A stretch of 64,000 nucleotides of DNA from Phycicoccus sp. Soil748 (lineage in GTDB: Bacteria; Actinomycetota; Actinomycetes; Actinomycetales; Dermatophilaceae): assembly GCF_001428025.1 (NCBI RefSeq), contig NZ_LMSC01000012.1:291439-355438 (forward strand), written 5' to 3'. Of this stretch, positions 1-8,818 are shown piece after piece (position 1 is the first letter of the stretch; each line of letters starts with the position of its first letter). The notes beneath the pieces are model-generated. The model did no database searches. It had not been told where the DNA came from and saw only the letters and a program-made list of their open reading frames with translations. A program made the position numbers and the translations under genes.

Positions 1-558
1 ATGCTGGCAGGCCTGGCGGCGGCCGGCCGCGACTACGCCGCCACGGGAGACCTCGAGGCGTCGAGCCGGACGCACGCCACCGTCGCCCGTCTGGCCACGA
101 CGGTCGAGCGCGGCATGGGACCGGGCTACGAGCGGTTCGGTGACGACGGGGGCCTGGACGCCTCGCTCGTGGTGCTGCTGCCGCCGTTCACCGCCGAGGA
201 CGACCTCCCCGCCGGCATGGTGCGGGCGGTGGAGAAGGCGCTGGCGCACTACCAGCGGGAGGCTTCGCAACCGGCCGGCGGTGTCGCCCCGGGAGTGCAG
301 TGGCTCAAGCCGGGCGGTGCCTCGTGGACCCCGCAGACCGCCCTGGTGGCTCTGTCGGACGCTGCCGGCGGCCACGGGCACGCCGCCGACCTGCGGCTCG
401 CGTGGCTGGACGCGCACCGGACGGCACACGGCTCCTTGCCGGAGAAGGTCACCAGGACCGGGCGCCCGGCCGGGCCGGCGCCGCTGGTCTGGACCGCCTC
501 GCTCGTGGTGCTCACCCTCGCCGAGCTCGACGGCACCTCGGCCTCCGCCGCCTCCTGA
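1..558 (+). CDS. Probable glycoside hydrolase family 15-like protein, C-terminal fragment
   Basis: The frame is open from the first base, so the 185 residues seen are probably only the C-terminal part of a larger protein and the ATG at base 1 may be internal. The segment around DGGLDASLVVLLPPF and the end region with SLPEKV and PLVWTASLVVLTL resemble the distal part of bacterial GH15 glucoamylase/glucodextranase-like (alpha/alpha)6 barrels. Family membership is inferred from these motifs only; the catalytic glutamates cannot be checked because upstream sequence is missing. The stop is at 556-558, and the next gene is convergent. Confidence 0.55.
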   Translation: MLAGLAAAGRDYAATGDLEASSRTHATVARLATTVERGMGPGYERFGDDGGLDASLVVLLPPFTAEDDLPAGMVRAVEKALAHYQREASQPAGGVAPGVQWLKPGGASWTPQTALVALSDAAGGHGHAADLRLAWLDAHRTAHGSLPEKVTRTGRPAGPAPLVWTASLVVLTLAELDGTSASAAS

Positions 559-606
559 CCGGCTGGCCGTCCGCGGTGAGGCCAGCGGCTCACCGGCGCG
601 GCAGCT

Positions 607-1029
607 CTACTCCCAGGGGGTGGAGAGCACCACGGTGGTGCGGGTGGCCACGTTCGCCACGGCGCGGATCCTGGCGAGCAGCACCTCGAGGTCGCCGGGG
701 GTGCGCACCCTGGCCTTGAGGATGTAGTTCTCCTCGCCGGCCACCGAGTGGCACGCCTCGATCTCGCTGACGTCGCGCAGCCGGTCGGGGATGTCGTCGG
801 GGGCCGCCGGGTCGAGGGGCGTGATGGAGATGAACGCCGTGAGCGGCAGGCCGAGCTCGGCGTAGTCGACGACCGCGGCATACCCCTTGAGCACCCCGCG
901 CTCCTCGAGGCGGCGCACCCGCTGGTGCACGGCCGAGGTCGACAGCCCCATCGCCTTGCCCAGGTCGGTGTAGCTCATGCGGCCGTCGGAGCGCAGCAGG
1001 GAGACGATGCGTCGATCGAGGTCTTCCAC
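607..1029 (-). CDS. Lrp/AsnC family transcriptional regulator
   Basis: A 140-residue protein with the standard Lrp layout. An N-terminal winged helix-turn-helix (LDRRIVSLLRSDGRMSYTDL through LSTSAVHQRVRRLEERG) is followed by a RAM/AsnC ligand-binding domain containing the family-typical CHSVAGEENYILKARV segment. The GTG at 1027-1029 (VEDLDRRI) is chosen because homology begins there; an upstream in-frame ATG would add unrelated residues encoded over the exonuclease gene. It probably regulates amino-acid metabolism; target and effector are unknown. It is divergent from the exonuclease gene at 1079, with a 49-bp shared promoter region. Confidence 0.9.
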   Translation of the reverse strand: MEDLDRRIVSLLRSDGRMSYTDLGKAMGLSTSAVHQRVRRLEERGVLKGYAAVVDYAELGLPLTAFISITPLDPAAPDDIPDRLRDVSEIEACHSVAGEENYILKARVRTPGDLEVLLARIRAVANVATRTTVVLSTPWE

Positions 1030-1078
1030 GCCCGACAGCCTACTGAGCGGCACACCGCTGTGCTGGCAGCATGGGCAC

Positions 1079-2017
1079 ATGACCTCCGAGCCCACCGGGC
1101 GCCTGATGCTGCTCGACTCCGCGTCCCTGTACTTCCGGGCGTTCTTCGGCGTGCCTGACCAGCGCAAGGACCCGGGCGAGCCGCCCACCAACGCGATCCG
1201 CGGGTTCCTCGACATGGTGGCGTCGCTCATCACGACCCACCAGCCGACCCACTTCGTGGCCTGCTGGGACAACGACTGGCGCCCGCAGTTCCGGGTGGAC
1301 GCGATCCCGACCTACAAGGCCCACCGGCTGGTCGACGGGTCGCTCGTCGAGGAGGAGTCGCCGGACGACCTCACCCCGCAGGTGCCTGTCATCCGTGACG
1401 TCCTGGAGGCGCTCGGGCTCCCCCGGCTCGGCGCCGACGGCTTCGAGGCCGACGACGTCATCGGCACCCTCACGGCGCGCCACAAGGCGGACATGGCCGT
1501 CGACGTCGTCACCGGTGACCGCGACCTGTTCCAGCTCGTCGACGACGCCGGCCCGGTCCGGGTCATCTACACCGCGCGCGGTGGCGTGCGCGACCCCGAC
1601 CTGGTCGACGAGGCGTTCCTGCGCACCAAGTACGCGGTCGCGAGCGGCCCGGCCTACGCCGACATGGCGGTCCTGCGCGGCGACACCAGCGACGGGCTGC
1701 CCGGCGTGGCCGGCATCGGCGAGAAGACGGCGGCCAAGCTCATCGAGAAGTACGGGTCGCTGGTCGCCCTGCGCGCGGCCGTCGACGGTGGGGACCCCGA
1801 GATCAAGGGCGCCCAGCGCACCCGCCTCGAGGCCGGCGCCGCCTACCTCGACGTCGCGCCGAAGGTGGTGCAGGTGGCACCCGACGCGCCGGTGCCAGCG
1901 GTCGACATGTCCCTGCCGACCGAGGTGGCCGACCCCGTCCTCATGAGTCGGGTGGCCAGCGAGTTCGGCGTCACCAGCTCGATCAACCGCGTCCTGGCGG
2001 CGCTGCGCATCGAGTGA
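1079..2017 (+). CDS. 5'-3' exonuclease (PolA N-terminal-like)
   Basis: A 312-residue stand-alone flap/5'-3' nuclease of the PIN/FEN superfamily, matching the N-terminal nuclease domain of DNA polymerase I without a polymerase. Visible features are MLLDSASLYFRAFFGVP, the acidic metal-binding stretch GFEADDVIGTL, VVTGDRDLFQLV, and the helix-hairpin-helix GVAGIGEKTAAKLI. ATG 1079 is chosen over an in-frame ATG at 977 that would run through the Lrp gene. Its position next to helY and the paf genes parallels Rv2090 of Mycobacterium tuberculosis. A role in DNA repair or primer processing is inferred from family. Confidence 0.92.
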   Translation: MTSEPTGRLMLLDSASLYFRAFFGVPDQRKDPGEPPTNAIRGFLDMVASLITTHQPTHFVACWDNDWRPQFRVDAIPTYKAHRLVDGSLVEEESPDDLTPQVPVIRDVLEALGLPRLGADGFEADDVIGTLTARHKADMAVDVVTGDRDLFQLVDDAGPVRVIYTARGGVRDPDLVDEAFLRTKYAVASGPAYADMAVLRGDTSDGLPGVAGIGEKTAAKLIEKYGSLVALRAAVDGGDPEIKGAQRTRLEAGAAYLDVAPKVVQVAPDAPVPAVDMSLPTEVADPVLMSRVASEFGVTSSINRVLAALRIE

Positions 2018-2024
2018 TTCCGTC

Positions 2025-2148
2025 TGCGCCGAAGTCCCGGACTTCGGCGCAAAACCGGGGCGGGAGGCCCGAAGTCCGGGACTTCGGCGCAAGACCGGGA
2101 CGCGACGCCCGAAGTCCCGGACTTCGGCGCATACGCGTATGGCGGGTG
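2025..2148. repeat. Three 40-bp tandem units each carrying a 19-bp palindrome
   Basis: Between two convergent stops lie three units with exact 40-bp spacing (2029, 2069, 2109). Each starts with CCGAAGTCC-(C/G)-GGACTTCGG followed by GCGCA. The central bases of the three copies are C, G and C. In the first copy the symmetry extends to 13 bp per arm (2025-2051). It could fold as a bidirectional terminator or be a REP-like intergenic palindromic element. Confidence 0.85.
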
Positions 2149-2167
2149 AGGCGCCTGCCGGACCTGG

Positions 2168-3679
2168 CTAGGCCGCTGCCTCGGCTCGGTGGCGTCGGCG
2201 CAGCCAGACGTCGGCGAGGCTGGCGAGCAGGGCCAGCACGACCAGGCCGGTGGCGACCCGGAGCGAGACGGCGGCGGCGTCACCGGGCTGGTCGCGCAGG
2301 TGGGCGAAGAACACCGTGCCGACGAGCGCGATGCCCGCAGCCGTCCCGATGCGCTGTCCCGTCTGCAGGACCCCTCCCGCGGTGCCGGCCCGGCGCACGG
2401 GCACCTCGGACAGCGTCAACGTGATGTTCGGCGAGATCACCATCCCGCTGCCGAGCCCGGCGACGAGCAGCGGGACCGCGGCGTACCACCCGGTGGCCGG
2501 CCCGTCGACCGACGACAGCACGAGGTCGGTCGCGACCAGGCCGACGACCACGACCACCAGCCCCGCCGTCACCAGAGACCGCCCGAACCGCGTGACGAGC
2601 CTGCCGCCCACTGCCGACATGACCGCCGACCCACCGGCGAAGGGGGTCACGGCCAGCCCGGCCAGCAGTGGCGAGTACCCGAGCGCCTGCTGGAGGTAGA
2701 CGGTGAGCACGAAGAAGATCCCGGTGAATCCGGAGAAGTAGACCGTGGCGACGACGGCTCCCGAGGCGTAGCCGGGCAGGCTGAACAGCCCCAGGTCGAC
2801 CAGCGGGGTGCGGCCGCGCGCGGCGTACCGGTGCTCCCACAGCACGAAGACGCCGAGGAGCCCGGCGCCCACCGCGGCGACCCAGCCGGGGACAGTGGCC
2901 GAGCCGCCGCCGCGCCCGCTCTCCACCAGGGGCAGCAGCAGGGCCAGGACGCCGGCCCCGAGCAGCGCGACGCCCACCGGGTCGAGGTCGGTACGGCGTC
3001 GCGCCGGCGTCGGAGCCCGGTCACCGCCGCGGGCAGGCTCGGACGACTCGTCCTCCGCGTGCACGTGGGCAGGGATCCAGCGCAGGGCCAGGACCACGGC
3101 GGCGAACGCCACCGGCAGGTTGACCACGAAGATCCAGCGCCAGCCCGCGTCGGCGCCGAGCAGGCTGAGGATGACCCCGCCGGCGATCGGGCCGACCGCG
3201 GTGGAGATCCCGATGGTCGCCCCGAGCAGGCCGAACGCCTTCGCCCGCTCACGACCGTGGAACAGCGCCTGGATGAGCCCGGAGACCTGGGGGTTGAGCA
3301 GCCCGCCGCCGATGCCCTGCAGGAGCCGCGCCGCCACCAGCAGGCTGCTCGTGGTCGCCAGCCCGCACAGCAGGCTCGCCACGCCGAAGACCACCACGCC
3401 CGCGACGAACATGCGCCGCCGGCCGGTCGCGTCGCCGAGGCGGCCCGAGGGCACGAGCACCAGGCCGAACGTCAGGGCGTACCCCGACACGACCCACTGG
3501 AGGTCGCTGGGGCTGGCGCCGAGGCCCTTCTCGATGCTGGGCAGGGCGACGTTGACGATGCTGACGTCGAGCAGGGTCATGAACCCGGCGACGAGGCAGA
3601 CGGTGAGGGCCTTCCAGCGGCGGGGGTCGGGGCCGTCGTCGGGCTCGGTGCGGGGCTGGGCGGAGACGGGGTGGGTCAC
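2168..3679 (-). CDS. MFS transporter, DHA2 (14-TM drug:H+ antiporter) family
   Basis: A 503-residue integral membrane protein. A polar N-terminus is followed by TM1 containing LDVSIVNVALPSI, which is the D-x-x-(I/V)-V-N-V-A-L-P signature of the 14-spanner DHA2 group. Motif A appears as GRLGDATGRRRMF, and motif C-like glycine/proline pairs are present (TAVGPIAGGVI). A charged cytoplasmic loop of about 35 residues (HAEDESSEPARG...) lies mid-protein, where the two extra helices of DHA2 members follow. Proton-driven export of a toxic compound is the family role; the substrate is not predictable. It ends against the palindromic repeat cluster and faces the exonuclease gene. Confidence 0.9.
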   Translation of the reverse strand: MTHPVSAQPRTEPDDGPDPRRWKALTVCLVAGFMTLLDVSIVNVALPSIEKGLGASPSDLQWVVSGYALTFGLVLVPSGRLGDATGRRRMFVAGVVVFGVASLLCGLATTSSLLVAARLLQGIGGGLLNPQVSGLIQALFHGRERAKAFGLLGATIGISTAVGPIAGGVILSLLGADAGWRWIFVVNLPVAFAAVVLALRWIPAHVHAEDESSEPARGGDRAPTPARRRTDLDPVGVALLGAGVLALLLPLVESGRGGGSATVPGWVAAVGAGLLGVFVLWEHRYAARGRTPLVDLGLFSLPGYASGAVVATVYFSGFTGIFFVLTVYLQQALGYSPLLAGLAVTPFAGGSAVMSAVGGRLVTRFGRSLVTAGLVVVVVGLVATDLVLSSVDGPATGWYAAVPLLVAGLGSGMVISPNITLTLSEVPVRRAGTAGGVLQTGQRIGTAAGIALVGTVFFAHLRDQPGDAAAVSLRVATGLVVLALLASLADVWLRRRHRAEAAA

Positions 3680-3752
3680 CCACCCATCCTCAACCGCAGC
3701 GGCGCGAAACGCCCTGCCGTGTCTCGCCTGCCGTCTCGCCCACCGGGTCCGG

Positions 3753-6590
3753 TCAGTCGAGCCGGTCGGCAGCGACCACCCCGCGCATCACGGAGTCGAT
3801 GGCCCTGCGGGCGGTGGCCGCCAGCTGGGGCTCGGGAGCCGCGTCGGCGATCTGGCCGAGCAGGTCGACGACCTGCTTGCACCGCCGGACGAAGTCACCG
3901 GCCGCCATGTCCTGCCCCCGCAGCACGAGGTCGAGCTTCTGGCCCGACGCCCAGCGGTGCATCATCCACGCCATACCCCCGTCGGGGTCCCCCATGAGCG
4001 GCAGGCCGAGGTCGCGCTCCCGGTCCTCGATCGCGGACCAGAGCCGCTGCATCTCGGTGACGGCCTCGGCGACGTCGTCACCGGGCATGCGTGGCGACGG
4101 GTCGGCCTCGTCGCGCCGCGGCTCGTGGACCAGCGCCGACACGACGCTGGCGAGCCCGGCGGGGTCGAGCCGCTTCCACAGCCCGAGCCGAAGGCACTCC
4201 GCGGCGAGCAGGTCCTTCTCGGTGTAGAGGCGGCGCAGGTTCTCCCCCTGGGGGGTCACCTGGGTGCCGTCCGCCGACAGGTAGCCCATCTCCGCGAGCA
4301 GCTCGCAGATCCGGTCGAAGGTGCGGGCCACCGAGTTGGTGCGCCCCTCGACCTTGCGCTGGAGCCCGACGGTCTCGCGCTTGAGGCGCCACCACCGCTC
4401 GGCCCAGCGGGCGTGGTCCTCGCGGTCGGGGCACTGGTGGCACGGGTGGGCCTTGAGCCGGCGCCGCAGCTCGGCGATGCGCTCGTCCTCACCCGGCGTG
4501 GAGGCGGTGCGCGAGCGCTTCGGCGGCGGGTCGTGCGGCACCGCGATGCGCAGCGACGTGGCGAGGTCGCGGCGCGCCTTGGGGCTCTTGGCGTTGAAGT
4601 GCGGTGGCACCTTGACCTGGGCGACCGCCTCGACGGGTACGGGCACGTCGACGAGGGTGAGCTTGCGCAGCTGGCGGTCCTCGGTGACGACGGTGGGCGC
4701 CGGTGCCTCGCCGCGGAACGACTTCGACGGCTGGACCACGACGGCGTACCCGGCGCGGCGGCCGGCGGGGATCCTGATGACGTCGCCGATGCGCAGTGCC
4801 TCGAGGGACACGGCGGCCTCGGCCCGCTTGCTTGCCGACCTGGCCCGGGCGCCGTCCTTCTCGAGCCGGGCGATCTCCTGGCGGATCCCGGCGTACTCGG
4901 AGAAGTCGCCGAGGTGGCACTCCATGCCCTCGGCGTAGCCCTCGAGCCCCTCCTCGTTGCGCCGCACCGCGCGGGCGATGCCGACGACGGCCCGGTCGGC
5001 CTGGAACTGGGCGAACGAGGTCTCCAGGATCTCGCGCGCCACCTCCCGTCCCACCTGGGCCACGAGGTTGACCGCCATGTTGTAGGTCGGCCGGAAGCTC
5101 GAGCGCAGCGGGTAGGTGCGGGTGGACGCCAGGCCCGCGACGGCCAGCGGGTCGAGGCCGCGGTTCCACAGCACGAGGGCGTGGCCCTCGACGTCGATGC
5201 CGCGCCGCCCGGCGCGCCCGGTGAGCTGGGTGTACTCCGCGGGCGTGACGTCGGCGTGTGTCTCACCGTTGAACTTCACGAGCTTCTCGAGCACCACGGT
5301 CCGGGCCGGCATGTTGATGCCCAGGGCGAGGGTCTCGGTGGCGAACACCGCGCGGATGCGCCCGGCGGTGAACAGCTCCTCGACGATCTCGCGGAACGTC
5401 GGCAGCATCCCGGCGTGGTGGGCGGCGAAGCCGCGGGTGAGGCCCTCGACGAAGTCCCAGTAGCCGAGCACGCCGAGGTCCTCCTCGGCCAGGCCCTGGA
5501 TGCGCTCCTCGACGGTGCGCCGGATCCGCTCCCCCTCCGCGTCGGTGATGAGGTGCACCCCGTCGCGCAGCAGCTGGCTGACGGCTCCCTCGCACCCGGC
5601 CCGGCTGAAGATGAAGGTGATCGCCGGCAGCAGGCCGTCGCGGTCCAGCCGGGTGACGACCTCGGACCGGCTCGGACCGCCACCGGGCCTCCCGCCGCCG
5701 CCTCCTGCGCCGCCACGCGCCATACCGCGTCCGCCCGGGCCACCACCGGGGCCGCGGGGTGCGCCGCGCCCACGGTGCGGCAGGCGGCCGGCGTCACGGT
5801 TGCCCCGGCCCCCGTCGTCCCACCGTCCGCGCTGCTCGGTGCCCCGGATGGCCTGCAGGAGCTCGGGGTTGACCTTGGTGGCGTCGGCACCGGTGGTGGG
5901 TGAGGCGGTCTCGTCGACGAAGAGGTCGTACAGGCCCTGGCCCACCATCATGTGCTGCCACAGGGGCACCGGCCGGTGCTCGGAGACGATGACCTCGTGG
6001 TTGCCTCGGACCTCGGCCAGCCACGCGCCGAACTCCTCGGCGTTGCTGACCGTCGCCGAGAGCGAGACCACCTGAACGTCCTCGGGGAGGTGGATGATCA
6101 CCTCTTCCCAGACGGCGCCGCGGAAGCGGTCGGCGAGGTAGTGCACCTCGTCCATCACCACGAAGCCGAGCCCGCGCAGGGTGGGCGAGCCCGCGTACAT
6201 CATGTTGCGCAGCACCTCGGTCGTCATGACGACCACCGGTGCCTCACCGTTGACGGAGGAGTCCCCGGTCAGGAGCCCGACGTTGGAGGAGCCGTGGCGC
6301 CGGACCAGGTCGAGGTACTTCTGGTTGGACAGGGCCTTGATCGGGGTCGTGTAGAAGGCCTTGCGACCCGTGCTCAGCGCGAGGTGCACGGCGAACTCGC
6401 CGACGATGGTCTTGCCGGCACCGGTCGGCGCGGCAACGAGGACGCCCTTGCCGGCCTCGACGGCGCGGCACGCCTGCTCCTGGAACTCGTCGAGCGGGAA
6501 GTCCAGGCCCGCGCTGAACTCGGCGAGCCGGGGGCTCCGGCGGGCCGACCGTTCGGCAGAGGCGGCGAAACGCTCGGCGGGGGTGGCCAT
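3753..6590 (-). CDS. helY: Ski2/Mtr4-like DEAD/DEAH-box helicase HelY
   Basis: A 945-residue superfamily 2 helicase of the actinobacterial HelY group. The RecA1 domain shows Walker A APTGAGKT (residues 54-61), TTPIKALSNQK, DEVH (147-150) and the SAT motif (LSATVSN). RecA2 carries FATETLALGINMPARTVV and QLTGRAGRRG (motif VI). Between them, at about residues 253-305, lies a Gly/Arg-rich RGG-like linker. The long C-terminal part matches the Ski2-like DSHCT region (PRRDEADPSPRMPG, LDLVLRGQDMAAGDFVRRCKQVVDLLGQI). It is predicted to unwind RNA or RNA/DNA with ATP. It sits just upstream of tatC/tatA and pafBC-like genes, as in mycobacteria. Confidence 0.93.
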   Translation of the reverse strand: MATPAERFAASAERSARRSPRLAEFSAGLDFPLDEFQEQACRAVEAGKGVLVAAPTGAGKTIVGEFAVHLALSTGRKAFYTTPIKALSNQKYLDLVRRHGSSNVGLLTGDSSVNGEAPVVVMTTEVLRNMMYAGSPTLRGLGFVVMDEVHYLADRFRGAVWEEVIIHLPEDVQVVSLSATVSNAEEFGAWLAEVRGNHEVIVSEHRPVPLWQHMMVGQGLYDLFVDETASPTTGADATKVNPELLQAIRGTEQRGRWDDGGRGNRDAGRLPHRGRGAPRGPGGGPGGRGMARGGAGGGGGRPGGGPSRSEVVTRLDRDGLLPAITFIFSRAGCEGAVSQLLRDGVHLITDAEGERIRRTVEERIQGLAEEDLGVLGYWDFVEGLTRGFAAHHAGMLPTFREIVEELFTAGRIRAVFATETLALGINMPARTVVLEKLVKFNGETHADVTPAEYTQLTGRAGRRGIDVEGHALVLWNRGLDPLAVAGLASTRTYPLRSSFRPTYNMAVNLVAQVGREVAREILETSFAQFQADRAVVGIARAVRRNEEGLEGYAEGMECHLGDFSEYAGIRQEIARLEKDGARARSASKRAEAAVSLEALRIGDVIRIPAGRRAGYAVVVQPSKSFRGEAPAPTVVTEDRQLRKLTLVDVPVPVEAVAQVKVPPHFNAKSPKARRDLATSLRIAVPHDPPPKRSRTASTPGEDERIAELRRRLKAHPCHQCPDREDHARWAERWWRLKRETVGLQRKVEGRTNSVARTFDRICELLAEMGYLSADGTQVTPQGENLRRLYTEKDLLAAECLRLGLWKRLDPAGLASVVSALVHEPRRDEADPSPRMPGDDVAEAVTEMQRLWSAIEDRERDLGLPLMGDPDGGMAWMMHRWASGQKLDLVLRGQDMAAGDFVRRCKQVVDLLGQIADAAPEPQLAATARRAIDSVMRGVVAADRLD

Positions 6591-6604
6591 GAGCCGAGGC
6601 TACG

Positions 6605-7534
6605 TCAGCGGCCGGCGCCAGGAGCGGAGGGTGGCCGCGACCCGGCCGGCACCAGGACGGTGACGGCGGCGGGGACGACCTCGAGGGTTAGCGGCAGCGG
6701 TGCGAAGCGCTCGCCGTCCGCGTAGGCGACGATGCCCTCGGCCTCGAGGGTCACCTGGCGCCCGCGCAGCACCTCGACGGCCGGGTGGGCGACGTGGGTG
6801 CCCTTGAAGACCTTGGGGAACACCCGGAGGAACTCCAGGGTGCTGATCTCGCGCAGCACCAGGACGTCGAGCAGGCCGTCGTCCATCTGCGCGCCCGGGA
6901 GGACCTGCATCCCTCCCCCGTAGCTGGGGCCGTTGCCCACCGCGACGAGCATCGCCCGGGTCTCGTGGCGGACGCCGTCGATGGTGACGACGTAGGGGAT
7001 CGGGGAGAAGAGCGGCAGCTCGCGCAGCAGGGCCAGGGTGTAGCGCAGCTGACCCTTGGGCCACGGCCAGGTGTTGGCCCGCTCGTTGACGACCGCGTCG
7101 AATCCCGCACCCAGTACCCCGCCGAACCATCGCCGGTTGCCGTGCTCGTCGACGTGGCGGATGGCGTCGATGGTGCGCGGGACCCCGGTCGTGACGAGGT
7201 CGGCGGCACGCACCGGGTCGTGCACCGGCAGCCCGAGCCCGCGCGCGATGTCGTTGCCGGTCCCGGCCGCGATGAGGGCGAGCGGCACCTTGGTCTCGGC
7301 CGCCAGGTTGATGCCCAGGTGGGCCATCCCGTCACCGCCGACGACCGCGAGGACGTCGATGCCCTGCGCGATGGCGCCAAGGGCGCGGTCACGAGCGGCG
7401 TCGTACGACTCGTCGGAGAGGTCGAGGACCTCGTGCCCCGCGGCCCGCATCCGCGCGGCGACCTCCAGGCCGAGCGACCGGCCCCTGCTCTTGCCCGAGG
7501 TCGGGTTGACGACCAGGCCGATGCGCGTGCTCAC
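6605..7534 (-). CDS. Diacylglycerol kinase family lipid kinase
   Basis: A 309-residue soluble protein of the DAGK/DgkB/sphingosine-kinase superfamily. The N-terminus has VVNPTSGKSRG, the nucleotide-binding VVGGDGMAHLGINLA follows, and AAGTGNDIARGLGL is the substrate/nucleotide loop. The C-terminal beta-rich domain (PYVVTIDGV ... VLPGAQMDDGLLDVLV) is standard for the family. It likely phosphorylates diacylglycerol or a related lipid at the membrane. The start is GTG at 7532-7534. It lies between helY (14-bp gap) and tatC on the same strand and is likely co-transcribed. Confidence 0.9.
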   Translation of the reverse strand: MSTRIGLVVNPTSGKSRGRSLGLEVAARMRAAGHEVLDLSDESYDAARDRALGAIAQGIDVLAVVGGDGMAHLGINLAAETKVPLALIAAGTGNDIARGLGLPVHDPVRAADLVTTGVPRTIDAIRHVDEHGNRRWFGGVLGAGFDAVVNERANTWPWPKGQLRYTLALLRELPLFSPIPYVVTIDGVRHETRAMLVAVGNGPSYGGGMQVLPGAQMDDGLLDVLVLREISTLEFLRVFPKVFKGTHVAHPAVEVLRGRQVTLEAEGIVAYADGERFAPLPLTLEVVPAAVTVLVPAGSRPPSAPGAGR

Positions 7535-7559
7535 GGGCGGACAGTACCGGTGCGGCGGC

Positions 7560-8366
7560 TCAGAGCGCGGACGCCTCGTCGTCGGACACGTCGACCCAGT
7601 CGGGGCGGGACTTGCGCTTGCGCCGCTCGATCAGCTTGCTGACCAGGATCGCCAGGAAGTAGAGCACCGTCAGCGGCAGCGCCATCAGGAACATCGTGAA
7701 CGCGTCTGGCGTCGGGGTGGCCACCGCCGACAGCACGAAGATCCCGAAGACCGCCGGGCGCCACGCCTTGAGCATCGCCCTGGCAGGCAGGATGCCGATC
7801 GCGTTGAGGGCCACGAGGAACACGGGCAGCAGGAAGGCCGCGCCGAACACCAGGATGAACCGCGTGACGAAGCTGAAGTAGTCGGAGACCTGCTGGATGT
7901 TGGAGGCGCCCGCGGGCGTGAACCCGTAGAGCACCGCGAGGACCGCCGGCAGGACGTAGTAGGCGAGCCCGCACCCGGCGAGGAACAGCGGGAAGATGGC
8001 GCCGATGAACGCCAGGGAGATGTTGCGTTCCTTCTTCGTCAGGCCCGGGACGATGAACGCCCACACCTGGTAGAGCCACACCGGGCTCGAGGCGATGATG
8101 CCGACGAAGATCGCGATGCTCAGCTGCTGGGAGAACGCCGCGGTGGCGTTGCCGAAGTTGAGGCTGATGACGCTCTCGGGGTGGGCGGCCTTGTAGTCGT
8201 TGAACGGTGCCGCCAGCCGGCCGTAGACCTGGGGGTAGTAGATCCACCCGAAGACGGCCCCCACCAGGGTCGCGACCGCCGAGATGAGGAACCGCCGCCG
8301 CAGCTCGCGCAGGTGGTCGCCGAGCGTCATGCGTCCCTCGGGGTTGCGGGCACGACGGAGCGCCAT
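7560..8366 (-). CDS. tatC: Twin-arginine translocase subunit TatC
   Basis: A 268-residue polytopic membrane protein with about six transmembrane helices. The family N-terminus GRMTLGDHLRELRRRFLIS contains the conserved cytoplasmic E/RR region that recognises twin-arginine signal peptides. The periplasmic loop with FNDYKAAHPESVISLN and the FVFGAAFLLPVFLVALN-type helix also fit. TatC is the signal-peptide receptor of the Tat system that exports folded proteins. It follows tatA on the same strand (50-bp gap). The C-terminus is short, charged and cytoplasmic (ERRKRKSRPDWVDVSDDEASAL). Confidence 0.96.
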   Translation of the reverse strand: MALRRARNPEGRMTLGDHLRELRRRFLISAVATLVGAVFGWIYYPQVYGRLAAPFNDYKAAHPESVISLNFGNATAAFSQQLSIAIFVGIIASSPVWLYQVWAFIVPGLTKKERNISLAFIGAIFPLFLAGCGLAYYVLPAVLAVLYGFTPAGASNIQQVSDYFSFVTRFILVFGAAFLLPVFLVALNAIGILPARAMLKAWRPAVFGIFVLSAVATPTPDAFTMFLMALPLTVLYFLAILVSKLIERRKRKSRPDWVDVSDDEASAL

Positions 8367-8416
8367 GGTCGGTCAGCTCTCGGCGGGTTCGGGGCTCAGG
8401 TCGGCGCGCAGGGCGG

Positions 8417-8740
8417 TCAGAGGCCGCTGGTGTTGTCCGTGCGGGGGCTGTTGTCCTCGGTGATCGGCGAGGAGGCCGTGGCCCCGGGCGTTGCCGTGGT
8501 GCCCGTCGTCGTGCCGGTGGTGGGCGTCGCGGTCTGGTCGCGGACGGTCTCGCCCTTGACGGTGTCGCTGCTCGCGGCGCTCTTGCCGTCGTTCTTCATC
8601 TCGTGCACCTCGGACTTGAAGATGCGCATCGAGCGGCCCACGCTGCGGGCGGCGTCGGGCAGACGCTTGAACCCGAACAGCACGACGAGCAGGACCAGCA
8701 GGACGATGATGTGCCAGCCTTCGAAGAGTCCGCGACCCAT
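8417..8740 (-). CDS. tatA: Sec-independent translocase protein TatA
   Basis: A 107-residue protein with a single N-terminal transmembrane helix (GWHIIVLLVLLVVLFGFKRLP), the FG-F-K-R-LP hinge and an amphipathic helix DAARSVGRSMRIFKSEVHEM, typical of TatA. TatA oligomers form the pore-like element recruited by TatC. The C-terminal half is low-complexity Thr/Gly-rich (TPTTGTTTGTTATPGAT) and probably disordered. It lies directly upstream of tatC in the same operon. Confidence 0.95.
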   Translation of the reverse strand: MGRGLFEGWHIIVLLVLLVVLFGFKRLPDAARSVGRSMRIFKSEVHEMKNDGKSAASSDTVKGETVRDQTATPTTGTTTGTTATPGATASSPITEDNSPRTDNTSGL

Positions 8741-8818
8741 GGAATTCAGTCCTCTCGGTCCCCGTCGGGGTGACCTTGCGCTTGTCGTGGTGCCTGGTGG
8801 CGTGGTGCCGGGTGGTTC

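Noticed and set aside
2025..2148. CRISPR array
   Set aside because: Only three units, the repeats are palindromic and spacers are nearly identical to each other.
2808..5903. Long plus-strand open frame (1031 codons)
   Set aside because: It is antisense to the DHA2 transporter and helY, both with definite motifs; low-complexity composition and no recognisable family.
8740..8818. Terminator between the coiled-coil gene and tatA
   Set aside because: Only a short CCCCGTCGGGG stem is visible and both genes appear to be in one operon.
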